Source: Hexactinellida sp. DTS-2022 (taxonomy: Eukaryota; Porifera; Hexactinellida). Taken from it: a DNA stretch of 64,000 nucleotides. The position numbers and the translations under genes are program-made. Below the pieces are notes generated by a model. That model had not been told where the DNA came from, searched no databases, and saw nothing but the letters and a program-made list of their open reading frames with translations. This document shows positions 49,001 through 59,411 of the stretch, piece after piece (the stretch's first letter is position 1; every line of letters begins with the position of its first letter). The stretch is taken from the NCBI GenBank assembly GCA_028753945.1, contig JAPNXP010000002.1, forward strand, positions 8,804,001-8,868,000, written 5' to 3'.

Positions 49001-52000
49001 AGTGAAGCTTAATATCAGAGAAATATATATAATTTGTTTCAAAACAAAATTGACGCCGTCAAACAATATACTAAGTGAACAGTCTACCCTCCCCCTAGCT
49101 AGTTGTGCCTGTTCAAGTGTGGGTCAATATTAGTCAAATATACATAATTTGAGTTAAACTAGGTCAATTACGTCAAATAATTACTAAATGGACTGGCTCC
49201 CCCTTCCCCTGGACTGATGTGTTTGTTGAAGTGAAGCTTAATATCAGAGAAATATATATAATTTGTTTCAAAATAAAGTTGACGCCGTCAAACAATATAC
49301 TAAGTGGACAGTCTACCCTCCCCCTGGATGGTTGTGCTGTTCAAGTGTGGGTCAATATTAGTCAAATATACATACTTTGAGTTAAACTAGGTCAATTACG
49401 TCAAATAATTACTAAATGGACTGGCTCCCCCTTCCCCTGGCCGGATGTGTTTGTTGATGTGAAGCTCAATATTAGTCAAATATGCATAATTTGAGTTAAA
49501 ATAGGTGAAATACTACAAATAATAGACTAAGTTGACTGTCTACCCCTTCTCCTGGACGTATGTGTTAGTTGAAGTGAAGCTCAATATCAGAGAAATATAT
49601 ATAATTTGTTTCAAAACAAAGTTGACGCAGTGAAACAATATACTAAGTGGACAGTCTACACTCCCCCTGGATGGTTGTGCCTGTTCAAGTGTGGGTCAAT
49701 ATTAGTCAAATATACATACTTTGAGTTAAACTAGGTCAACTACGTCAAATAATTACTAAGTGGACTGGCTCCCCCCTTCCCCTGGACTGATGTGTTTGTT
49801 GAAGTGAAGCTTAATATCAGAGAAATATATATAATTTGTTTCAAAACAAAGTTGACGCCGTCTAACAATATACTAAGAGGACAGTCTACCCCTCCCCCTA
49901 GCTGGTTGTGCCTGTTCAAGTGTGGGTCAATATTAGTCAATATACATAATTTGAGTTAAACTAGGTCAACTACGTCAAATAATTACTAAATGGACTGGCT
50001 CCTCCTTCCCCTGGACTGATGTGTTTGTTGAAGTGAAGCTTAATATCAGAGAAATATATATAATTTGTTTCAAAACAAAATTGACGCCGTCAAACAATAT
50101 ACTAAGTGAACAGTCTACCCTCCCCCTAGCTAGTTGTGCCTGTTCAAGTGTGGGTCAATATTAGTCAAATATACATAATTTGAGTTAAACTAGGTCAACT
50201 ACGTCAAATAATTACTAAATGGACTGGCTCCCCCTTCCCCTGGACAGATGTGTTTGTTGAAGTGAAGCTTAATATCAGAGAAATATATATAATTTGTTTC
50301 AAAATAAAGTTGACGCCGTCAAACAATATACTAAGTGGACAGTCTACCCTCCCCCTGGATGGTTGTGCTGTTCAAGTGTGGGTCAATATTAGTCAAATAT
50401 ACATACTTTGAGTTAAACTAGGTCAATTACGTCAAATAATTACTAAATGGACTGGCTCCCCCTTCCCCTGGCCGGATGTGTTTGTTGATGTGAAGCTCAA
50501 TATTAGTCAAATATGCATAATTTGAGTTAAAATAGGTGAAATACTACAAATAATAGACTAAGTTGACTGTCTACCCCTTCCCCTGGACGTATGTGTTAGT
50601 TGAAGTGAAGCTCAATATCACAGAAATATATATAATTTGTTTCAAAACAAAGTTGACGCAGTGAAACAATATACTAAGTGGACAGTCTACCCTCCCCCTA
50701 GCTGGTTGTGCCTGTTCAAGTGTGGGTCAATATTAGTCAAATATACATAATTTGAGTTAAACTAGGTCAATTACGTCAAATAATTACTAAATGGACCTGC
50801 TCCCCCTTCCCTTGGACTGATGTGTTTGTTGAAGTGAAGCTTAATATCAGAGAAATATATATAATTTGTTTCAAAATAAAGTTGACGCCGTCAAACAATA
50901 TACTAAGTGGACAGTCTACCCTCCCCCTGGATGGTTGTGCTGTTCAAGTGTGGGTCAATATTAGTCAAATATACATAATTTGAGTTAAACTAGGTCAACT
51001 ACGTCAAATAATTACTAAATGGACTGGCTCCCCCTTCCCCTGGACTGATGTGTTTGTTGAAGTGAAGCTTAATATCAAAGAAATATATATAATTTGTTTC
51101 AAAATAAAGTTGACGCCGTCAAACAATATACTAAGTGGACAGTCTACCCTCCCCCTGGATGGTTGTGCTGTTCAAGTGTGGGTCAATATTAGTCAAATAT
51201 ACATACTTTGAGTTAAACTAGGTCAATTACGTCAAATAATTACTAAATGGACTGGCTCCCCCTTCCCCTGGCCGGATGTGTTTGTTGATGTGAAGCTCAA
51301 TATTAGTCAAATATGCATAATTTGAGTTAAAATAGGTGAAATACTACAAATAATAGACTAAGTTGACTGTCTACCCCTTCTCCTGGACGTATGTGTTAGT
51401 TGAAGTGAAGCTCAATATCAGAGAAATATATATAATTTGTTTCAAAACAAAGTTGACGCAGTGAAACAATATACTAAGTGGACAGTCTACACTCCCCCTG
51501 GATGGTTGTGCCTGTTCAAGTGTGGGTCAATATTAGTCAAATATACATACTTTGAGTTAAACTAGGTCAACTACGTCAAATAATTACTAAGTGGACTGGC
51601 TCCCCCCTTCCCCTGGACTGATGTGTTTGTTGAAGTGAAGCTTAATATCAGAGAAATATATATAATTTGTTTCAAAACAAAGTTGACGCCGTCTAACAAT
51701 ATACTAAGAGGACAGTCTACCCCTCCCCCTAGCTGGTTATGCCTGTTCAAGTGTGGGTCAATATTAGTCAAATATACATACTTTGAGTTAAACTAGGTTA
51801 ACTACGTCAAATAATTACTAAATGGACTGGCTCCCCCTTCCCCTGGACTGATGTGTTTGTTGAAGTGAAGCTTAATATCAGAGAAATATATATAATTTGT
51901 TTCAAAATAAAGTTGACGCCGTCAAACAATATACTAAGTGGACAGTCTACCCTCCCCCTGGATGGTTGTGCTGTTCAAGTGTGGGTCAATATTAGTCAAA

Positions 52001-54222
52001 TATACATACTTTGAGTTAAACGAGGTCAACTACGTCAAATAATTATAAATGGACTGGCTCCCCCTTCCCCTGGCCGGATGTGTTTGTTGAAGTGAAGCTC
52101 AATATTAGTCAAATATACATAATTTGTGTTAAAATAGGTGAAATACTACAAATAATAGACTAAGTTGACTGTCTACCCCTTCTCCTGGACGTATGTGTTA
52201 GTTGAAGTGAAGCTCAATATCAGAGAAATATATATAATTTGTTTCAAAACAAAGTTGACGCAGTGAAACAATATACTAAGTGGACAGTCTACACTCCCCC
52301 TGGATGGTTGTGCCTGTTCAAGTGTGGGTCAATATTAGTCAAATATACATACTTTGAGTTAAACTAGGTCAACTACGTCAAATAATTACTAAGTGGACTG
52401 GCTCCCCCCTTCCCCTGGACTGATGTGTTTGTTGAAGTGAAGCTTAAACTAGGTCAACTACGTCAAATAATTACTAAATGGACTGGCTCCCCCTTCCCCT
52501 GGCCGGATGTGTTTGTTGAAGTGAAGCTCAATATTAGTCAAATATACATAATTTGAGTTAAAATAGGTGAAATACTACAAATAATAGACTAAGTTGACTG
52601 TCTACCCCTTCCCCTGGACTGATGTGTTTGTTGAAGTGAAGCTTAATATCAGAGAAATATATATAATTTGTTTCAAAACAAAGTTGACGCAGTGAAACAA
52701 TATACTAAGTGGACAGTCTACACTCCCCCTGGATGGTTGTGCCTGTTCAAGTGTGTGTCAATATTAGTCAAATATATATACTTTGAGTTAAACTAGGTCA
52801 ACTACGCCAAATAATTACTAAATGGACTGGCTCCCCCTTCCCCTGGACTGATGTGTTTGTTGAAGTGAAGCTTAATATCAGAGAAATATATATAATTTGT
52901 TTCAAAATAAAGTTGACGCCGTCAAACAATATACTAAGTGGACAGTCTACCCTCCCCCTGGATGGTTGTGCCTGTTCAAGTGTGGGTCAATATTAGTCAA
53001 ATATACATACTTTGAGTTAAACTAGGTCAACTACGTCAAATAATTACTAAATGGACTGGCTCCCCCTTCCCCTGGACTGATGTGTTTGTTGAAGTGAAGC
53101 TTAATATCAGAGAAATATATATAATTTGTTTCAAAATAAAGTTGACGCCGTCAAACAATATACTATGTGGACAGTCTACCCTCCCCCTGGATGGTTGTGC
53201 TGTTCAAGTGTCGGTCAATATTAGTCAAATATACATACTTTGAGTTAAACTAGGTCAACTACGTCAAATAATTACTAAATGTACTGGCTCCCCCTTCCCC
53301 TGGCCGGATGTGTTTGTTGAAGTGAAGCTCAATATTTGTCAAATATACATAATTTGAGTTAAAACAGGTGAAATACTACAAATAATAGACTAAGTTGACT
53401 GTCTACCCCTTCCCCTGGACGTATGTGTTAGTTGAAGTGAAGCTCAATATCAGAGAAATATATATAATTTGTTTCAAAACAAAGTTGACGCAGTGAAACA
53501 ATATACTAAGTGGACAGTCTACCCTCCCCCTGGATGGTTGTGCCTGTTCAAGTGTGGGTCAATATTTGTCAAATATACATACTTTGAGTTAAACTAGGTC
53601 AACTACGTCAAATAATTACTAAGTGGACTGGCTCCCCCCTTCCCCTGGACTGATGTGTTTGTTGAAGTGAAGCTTAATATCAGAGAAATATATATAATTT
53701 GTTTCAAAACAAAGTTGACGCCGTCAAACAATATACTAAGTGGACAGTCTACCCTCCCCCTGGATGGTTGTGCCTGTTCAAGTGTGGGTCAATATTAGTC
53801 AAATATACATACTTTGAGTTAAACTAGGTCAACTACGTCAAATAATTACTAAATGGACTGGCTCCCCATTCCCCTGGACTGATGTGTTTGTTGAAGTGAA
53901 GCTTAATATCAGAGAAATATATATAATTTGTTTCAAAATAAAGTTGACGCCGTCAAACAATATACTAAGTGGACAGTCTACCCTCCCCCTGGATGGTTTT
54001 GCTGTTCAAGTGTGGGTCAATATTAGTCAAATATACATACTTTGAGTTAAACTAGGTCAACTACGTCAAATAATTACTAAATGGACTGGCTCCCCCTTCC
54101 CCTGGCCGGATGTGTTTGTTGAAGTGAAGCTCAATATTAGTCAAATATACTTAATTTGAGTTAAAATAGGTGAAATACTACAAATAATAGACTAAGTTGA
54201 CTGTCTACCCCTTCCCCTGGAC
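43088..54222 (-). repeat. Satellite S1 array, seven-monomer 801-bp higher-order repeats
   Basis: About 11.1 kb of roughly 115-bp monomers (from GTGGAC-type landmarks at 43119, 43235, 43349, 43465, 43576, 43691, 43807, 43920). Seven monomers form an 801-802 bp unit. A diagnostic monomer pair recurs at 43098, 43900, 44702, 45504, 47907, 48709, 49740 and 51571; the 45504-47907 gap is three units, while 49740 and 51571 are off register, so the array has rearranged blocks. Copies are nearly identical, implying recent homogenisation. Monomer landmarks are ACTAAGTGGACAGTCTACCC, GGATGGTTGTGC, TGTGGGTCAATATTAGTC, GAAGTGAAGCT and AAGTTGACGC. Repeated 66-codon frames on the minus strand are by-products. 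Orientation is opposite to the S1 blocks at 18.6 and 34.2 kb. Confidence 0.95.
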
Positions 54223-56907
54223 CAGGGGCGGTCCCAGGATCTGGCAGTCCCGGGGCCGGGGCGGGGCAAAGATTTCAAAACCGGGGCAGTATTGTTTTTC
54301 TAGTTTGTATAATATTAATAATATACGTACTATATATCCACTTCATTATAAGATAACAACATATATTGAGTGTAGGCTTTTACTGAACGTAGAATACTAT
54401 TGCAATAAATTGAAAATACAGTCACTCCCAAATAATGATACATTGGGACGTGAGGTATATGCTAGCCTAAGGTATATATATCTAGAATTGTATTACCTAC
54501 ACACAATGAAGACTCAATGAACCTGTTGTTTGCTTTGGCAAAATCATCTACAATTTCCCCTATATCAAAACTAATGTCCTTATTTAAAGACAATAGTATT
54601 AGTGGGCCCAGTCTTTCGTCTGCCATTGTTGATCGGAGAAATGTTTTGATCAGGTTCAGGCGCGAGAAAGTCCTCTCAGCTGACGCTGTGACTACTGGGA
54701 GCGAATGGGCAATTTGATACAAAACCAAGACTGAACAGAAAATGTGACGCCCCTGGTGTTCCAGATATTTCCATACATCTCGAGTATCAGAAGGTTTCCC
54801 GCCCTCTGCTTCAGGGAGTGTCTCAAGCGTGATCTTAAGAAAATTTAGTTCCATCTCAACCTTTAAAGCGTCACCTGGGATTAAATGTTTGTACTTTTCA
54901 TATAGAGGTTTGACGATGGTCCAATTAAGGAATCTAGTATTATCGTTCCCTGTGGGAGTTTTCGGTTGTAGTGCACCAAGTGCAAGATATAATGGTCTGC
55001 TATGTTCAGCAAATCTCTCGTTCAGACAGTGCAACATATCATTGATCATCTCATTATATATGTTAGATGCTACATCCTCCCCAATTTCTCCAATGTTAGC
55101 AGCTGTACTGCGTAATTTACGACGCCTCATCAAATAGAGGTTTGATTCAAAATAAATTTTTCTAGAATCTTCGAATATGTCGGAAAATTTCTCACGGGCT
55201 TCCGTCAATGCCTGCCGTAGGATAGCGAGTAGAGACATCGCCTGATTTAGGTCACAGTCGACAGATTGGAGCATTCTGTTTAGCACAAAAGCTTTCCCGG
55301 TGAGCTCCATTAACGCTCCGTTAAAGAACAAGAATTCTAATGTGCACCTTTGTAAGAGGTTTCTCGCCTTTGTACCTCTTTCTCCCTTTTCCTCTGATAA
55401 AGAAGTTAAAGCATCAACTATGCTTGTGAAAGTCAGACGTACAGCTGCGTTTGCCCTGTATTGGTAAGCCCATCTAGTTTTACTGAAGCTCTTTAAGGTC
55501 ACTGCAGCAATATGCCGCTTGCATTTTCCACTCAGCTCCTTTGGACCAGCCGCGATAGGGTGAATATCATCGACACAGCAATTGTCACTATCCTCAGAAA
55601 TGTCAGAATCCTCAGAGTCTTCAATCCTATTTTGGACTTCTTCTACTACTTCTACTTGATCCATACGAAATTCCCTAAATCTAACATCGTTCGCAGTTTT
55701 CAATACTGCTGCACAGACTGATCCAGAAAAGAAATTGTGAAGGTCCTTCAGGGTAGCATAACAATCAGCGCATTCTTGACGCTCCAGGCAAGAGGAAACT
55801 AGAGCGAGGTTCAATTTATGACAGTAGCAATGCACATACCTTAAATGTGGATTTACTTGAGTCAAGAGAGTTGCTACTCCCCCACGACATCCTGACATCA
55901 CGCTCGCTCCATCGAAGGAAATACCAGTACAGTATTCCCAAGATAGAGTAAGTTCTGCAATTACATCATTGATTATATTTGTAAGACTAACAGCATCCAA
56001 TCTTTCGGTACCAATGACCTTCATCGTACGTTCCTGAATTTTCCCCTCAGCTTTCAAATATCGCACTCCAACAGCAACTTGTTCAACCTTTGCTCGATCT
56101 TTAGTCTCGTCAGCAAAAACACTGAATAATCTCAACTTCTTGACTTCTGACGATATTTTTCTAGTGACATAAACTCCCATTGTTATGATTAGTTCATTTT
56201 GGATACGTTTGCTGAGATACGTTGCATTCTTCGTGGGGTTGTTGAGTTTGCCAGCAATCATTTTGTCATGCCTTCCAATTAGCATCATTAACTCAAGAAA
56301 ATTCCCACGGTTTGAACTACTATCGCCTACCATTCCAGGAATAACATCGCTTGTGCAGGCTTCCCTGTGTCCACGAATTCCAATATTCTGCCTTGCACAA
56401 TATAGCAGGGCCTCGATGATTGACACAATATATGCCCTGTTTTCTATCACCTGCTTGTCGTGGTTTTTGTCAATCAATTCAGTAACAGACTTTCCGAACT
56501 TTTCGGTTTTCAGGTAGTCTTGATACGTTATCAATGCGTTAATATGTTGTGCATTCGACTCGTGCTCCGTCAGTCTCTCCGAGTGTCTGAAATTGGTCCA
56601 TCCACCTGTTGAAGAAAAGCTTGACTTCACCCCACCAAACCAGCTACAACAAAAACAAAAGCCAGCGTCCTTGATGAGTGAGTATTCCAACCATGGCCTG
56701 TCCTTGTACCACCCAACCTTGAAATTTCTACATTTTTGGGAAATGCGTGGGTTAACTGGCTGAACTGGAGTGTCAGACTTTGACTTACTAATATCTTCAG
56801 GACGTAAATCCGAAGCTACATGCAAAGCGAAGCGTTTAGGATTGGGCAATGACAATAGTTGACTTTCAGCCATCTATAGAAGCTATTTAATCGATATAAT
56901 ATATATA
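54223..56907 (-). mobile_element. hAT transposon, left end present, right end not found
   Basis: The tip CAGGGGCGGTCCCAGG at 54223 directly follows S1 satellite (CCCCTGGAC). The transposase CDS is on the minus strand, so this is the element's 3' end. No mirror-image tip appears between 56874 and 57225, and satellite DNA does not resume on the right. The right limit given is only the start of the neighbouring MITE. The right end is lost, or was removed by rearrangement at the satellite edge. Confidence 0.7.
54462..56873 (-). CDS. Intact hAT transposase (ZMYM/TTF-type), 803 aa
   Basis: An uninterrupted frame from ATG 56873 to the stop at 54462. An N-terminal TTF-type zinc finger (about 45-110) has GFCFCCSWFGG and RLTEHESNAQH. 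The catalytic core has ADETKDRAKVEQ (Asp 255), GISFDGASVMSG (Asp 321), YVHCYCHKLNLAL (about 345-358) and SKTRWAYQYRA (Trp 468). An acidic insert at about 415-437 (EDSEDSDISEDSD) is part of the helical insertion domain. The C-terminal dimerisation region has TASAERTFSRLNLIKTFLR with catalytic Glu 733. All three catalytic residues are present and the length is normal for the family, so the protein could be active or recently active. It would cut and rejoin DNA at hAT ends in the nucleus. A MITE begins 35 bp upstream of the ATG, and the element's right end is not visible. Confidence 0.93.
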   Translation of the reverse strand: MAESQLLSLPNPKRFALHVASDLRPEDISKSKSDTPVQPVNPRISQKCRNFKVGWYKDRPWLEYSLIKDAGFCFCCSWFGGVKSSFSSTGGWTNFRHSERLTEHESNAQHINALITYQDYLKTEKFGKSVTELIDKNHDKQVIENRAYIVSIIEALLYCARQNIGIRGHREACTSDVIPGMVGDSSSNRGNFLELMMLIGRHDKMIAGKLNNPTKNATYLSKRIQNELIITMGVYVTRKISSEVKKLRLFSVFADETKDRAKVEQVAVGVRYLKAEGKIQERTMKVIGTERLDAVSLTNIINDVIAELTLSWEYCTGISFDGASVMSGCRGGVATLLTQVNPHLRYVHCYCHKLNLALVSSCLERQECADCYATLKDLHNFFSGSVCAAVLKTANDVRFREFRMDQVEVVEEVQNRIEDSEDSDISEDSDNCCVDDIHPIAAGPKELSGKCKRHIAAVTLKSFSKTRWAYQYRANAAVRLTFTSIVDALTSLSEEKGERGTKARNLLQRCTLEFLFFNGALMELTGKAFVLNRMLQSVDCDLNQAMSLLAILRQALTEAREKFSDIFEDSRKIYFESNLYLMRRRKLRSTAANIGEIGEDVASNIYNEMINDMLHCLNERFAEHSRPLYLALGALQPKTPTGNDNTRFLNWTIVKPLYEKYKHLIPGDALKVEMELNFLKITLETLPEAEGGKPSDTRDVWKYLEHQGRHIFCSVLVLYQIAHSLPVVTASAERTFSRLNLIKTFLRSTMADERLGPLILLSLNKDISFDIGEIVDDFAKANNRFIESSLCVGNTILDIYTLG

Positions 56908-57065
56908 CAGTAGAACTCGGTTAAGACGTACTCGCTTGGGAAACAATAAAAAGTACGTATTAACCGATTGTACGTCTTAACCGAGTACTATTCAATACAT
57001 TTTGTTCTTTTGGGAAGAATAATTTAGTACGTCTTAACCGAGTACGTCTTAACCGAGTTCTACTG
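56908..57065. mobile_element. pogo/Tc1-mariner-like MITE (158 bp)
   Basis: Ends CAGTAGAACTCGGTTAAGAC and its mirror GTCTTAACCGAGTTCTACTG are perfect over more than 20 bp; TA flanks both sides (56906-56907, 57066-57067). The interior repeats GTACGTCTTAACCGAGTAC. The TA target and CAGTAGAAC tip fit pogo/Tigger-type elements. It lies just upstream of the intact hAT CDS and could affect its promoter. Confidence 0.82.
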
Positions 57066-57225
57066 TATATATATAATATACATGTACTATATAAACAAAC
57101 TATGTAATGTAAACCAAATAATGTCTTCGTTCACTTGCCATAAAATAAACCAGTGACCGGAACTGGGCTCTGGGGTGTTAGGACAAAATTAAAATTAAGT
57201 ACAGAGGTAGTATTACAGGATAACT
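57066..57225. other. Right edge of the insertion in the P-element gene
   Basis: From the MITE to the TTAA at 57226-57229. The last bases before TTAA, read inward on the minus strand, are AGTTATCCTGTAATAC, which resembles F4 tips (GGTTATCCTGTATTG). This may be the right end of a TTAA element whose left end has been overrun by satellite. Confidence 0.45.
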
Positions 57226-57342
57226 TTAAACGATCCACCCTCTCAACCATTCACTTTAATGACGACCGCTTTGCCTTTTTAGATCGTATAGTTTGTTGGT
57301 TAGCCGCTTGGGATTCACTTCCTGGGAAAGATGGGAAATTAA
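57226..57342 (+). pseudogene. THAP/P-element transposase, middle fragment
   Basis: Starting at TTAAACGAT the frame reads LNDPPSQPFTL, the expected continuation of HVRLN at 43089 (P-element proteins usually have RLNDPFxxPF here). A frameshift near 57255 leads to DDRFAFLDRIVCWL, AAWDSLPGKDGKL. The fragment ends at TTAA 57339-57342 within GKL, where an F4 element is inserted; coding resumes at 59384. The shared TTTAAAC at both edges places the upstream insertion at TTAA. This fragment links the two sides of the nest. Confidence 0.75.
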
Positions 57343-59383
57343 GGGTATCCTGTACTGATATTTTGACACCCGACGACCTAATGTTATTATTGCGTTTTTG
57401 GATAGTGCTAAATATTCTAAGATATCCCTGAGATTATTAGAGTTCTACTATGTATATATCCCTAGTTATGAACTAGACAATGTCAATATAGGCCTAATCC
57501 ATACTAGCCAAGAAATTACAAAAATTTTTTATGTTAGTTTTTAGCGCGAAACATGTCAATTATAAATTATACCTGAGTCAATACTCAATGTTTTAAAAGA
57601 TCTCGAAATATGCTTTTTCTTTAATCTACTCTATGTTATTGTCATTTTTGTGAAATTGGTCAAAAATAACCACTTTTTTTCATTAAAAGTATACTAATTC
57701 AATTTTTTTGTATTATAATGGCTAAACTCAGGTCTTTTAAAACATGCGCCTACTTATCTTGAGCATTTTAAAAAAAAGTTTGACTTTCTAGAATAAAAAT
57801 TCTCTTTTTTACATCCATATGCCCAATTGGTCTTTTTTACACCTTCATAATTAGCATTTAATTAATTTGTGTCGAAGTGGCTGAGTCCAGAATATGAAAG
57901 TGCGAAGAAAAGGAGTTACTAAACTGCATAAAATAGATAATGTCATTTGAAATTGAATTATACTATTTTTATCAATTTAGAGCTAAGCTCTATCTCATTT
58001 GGATCAGAAGTTGGATTTTTGTCAGCTTTTTAACATATTGACACTTTGACACCACCATATTTGGGCATTTGAAATCAGAACACATCATTCGATTCATAAT
58101 ATAACCCCAAAAGTTTATCCAATGAGTAAGAAATAGTATCATGATGTGATTAGAATTTTAGAGCTAGTCTCTGGTGTCCAGAGATCAAGAGTTACAAAAT
58201 TTGCTTAGTCATCAAAATTGGGCACATCAAATTACCATATATGGTCATGTTAAAAAGTATGACACCTAGAACCCGAAAATGTATTATAAACGTATAGAAA
58301 GTCAGGTATTTACAGTATTTTCTGATGGCTATAATCATTATATCTCAAAGGGTTTCTGAAATATCAACAGGTGTGAAATGTGTGATTTTTTGCCCCCTGC
58401 TGTGGCCCAAAAGTCCATAACCTAACGAATAATGATTGGATCGTGTCGTGTAACGTCTCATTTTGTGCGCAAATGCTATTTCCATCTTTGTATTACCAAA
58501 TTGGGGTTTTATATAATACATTATTGCATATTTTAGGGCCTTGAGGTGTGAAAATATGACAAAACAGACAAAACCATAGTCATAAATTGGTCATAACTCA
58601 TGATATATTAATGTAAAAGTGTTGAAACCAAATGCTACGCATAGATAAGAAGCTGGCGCATTTTTCTGAAGAATAACAGAATTATTCTGCTGTCCAATTT
58701 CCCACAGTAATATATGAGAACCGGCTACTTGCATACCCTTCATATTCTTTTATGCCCCTAATTTCCTAATTTTTGACATATTCCTGAACTTTTTGACGTG
58801 AACCTGTATATTTTGACCTGTAGATTCCGAATTTTTTAATTTTGGGAACAATATATGGCAGTGCAGAATTTTATCACCTGATTTGTTGTTGAAATTCGGA
58901 AAAATTCGTGGGCCGCAGCCTTAGATTGCATATAAAACCAAAAATAATCATCAGAAAGTCAAAAAATTTCTCTGGGGTAACACATGATACATCTTCAGTC
59001 CCTTGAACTAGAATTGAAAAATTTTTCTCCTAATATTTTATAACGATAGTTTAGTGCACGACTGCGTTTTATGATTATTTTGAAAAAATGCCCTTTAGCA
59101 TCGTTTCTTCTGCAAAAATAGATAAAATAAAAATTATTACTGGGAGGAAATAGACTCATAATAATATGTTCAAAAATTCAAAAAGATTCAACAATTTTTA
59201 AAAAATGTCATGCCCATATAAGGAAGTCGACGTCTTATTATATTAAAAAACACCATCTTGATTGAAAATTAAGAAAAAAAAAATCATAGAAGTCAATCTC
59301 TATCTCATCTAGAGTATTCCTAGTAGCAAATTATGCAATTCTGAGATTCACCGTGAACGCCCGAATATCAATACAAGATACCC
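57343..59383 (+). mobile_element. F4 TTAA-flanked element, complete (2,041 bp)
   Basis: TTAA at 57339-57342 and 59384-59387. The left tip GGGTATCCTGTACTGATATT and the reverse complement of the right tip GGGTATCTTGTATTGATATT differ at two positions. It interrupts a transposase codon run (GKL before, LSKQTFTS after) so that removing it with one TTAA restores the frame, which proves the ends. No open frame of note inside, so non-autonomous. A partial inverted copy is at 38770-40570. Confidence 0.88.
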
Positions 59384-59411
59384 TTAAGCAAACAAACTTT
59401 CACAAGCTTAA
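59384..59411 (+). pseudogene. THAP/P-element transposase, third fragment
   Basis: Directly after the F4 element the bases read LSKQTFTSL, the expected continuation of the GKL at 57342 (P-element transposases have GKLSxQTFxSxRH at this point). Coding is lost at the next TTAA (59408-59411), where an F3-like element starts. The rest of the C-terminus was not found beyond 59968. Confidence 0.7.

Noticed and set aside
43098-51771. Eight identical 66-codon minus-strand frames
   Set aside because: They recur with the 801-bp satellite unit, have no domain, and match the repeat period rather than a gene family.
54223-57225. CAGTGACCGGAACTGGG near 57151 as the missing hAT end
   Set aside because: It is in the wrong orientation to be the partner of the tip at 54223 and does not match it.
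38770-59383. A 20.6-kb giant transposon bounded by 1.8-kb inverted repeats and TTAA
   Set aside because: The right arm has its own complete tips and TTAA copies (57343-59383) inside a P-element coding run, so it is an independent element; the left arm is a second, partial copy.
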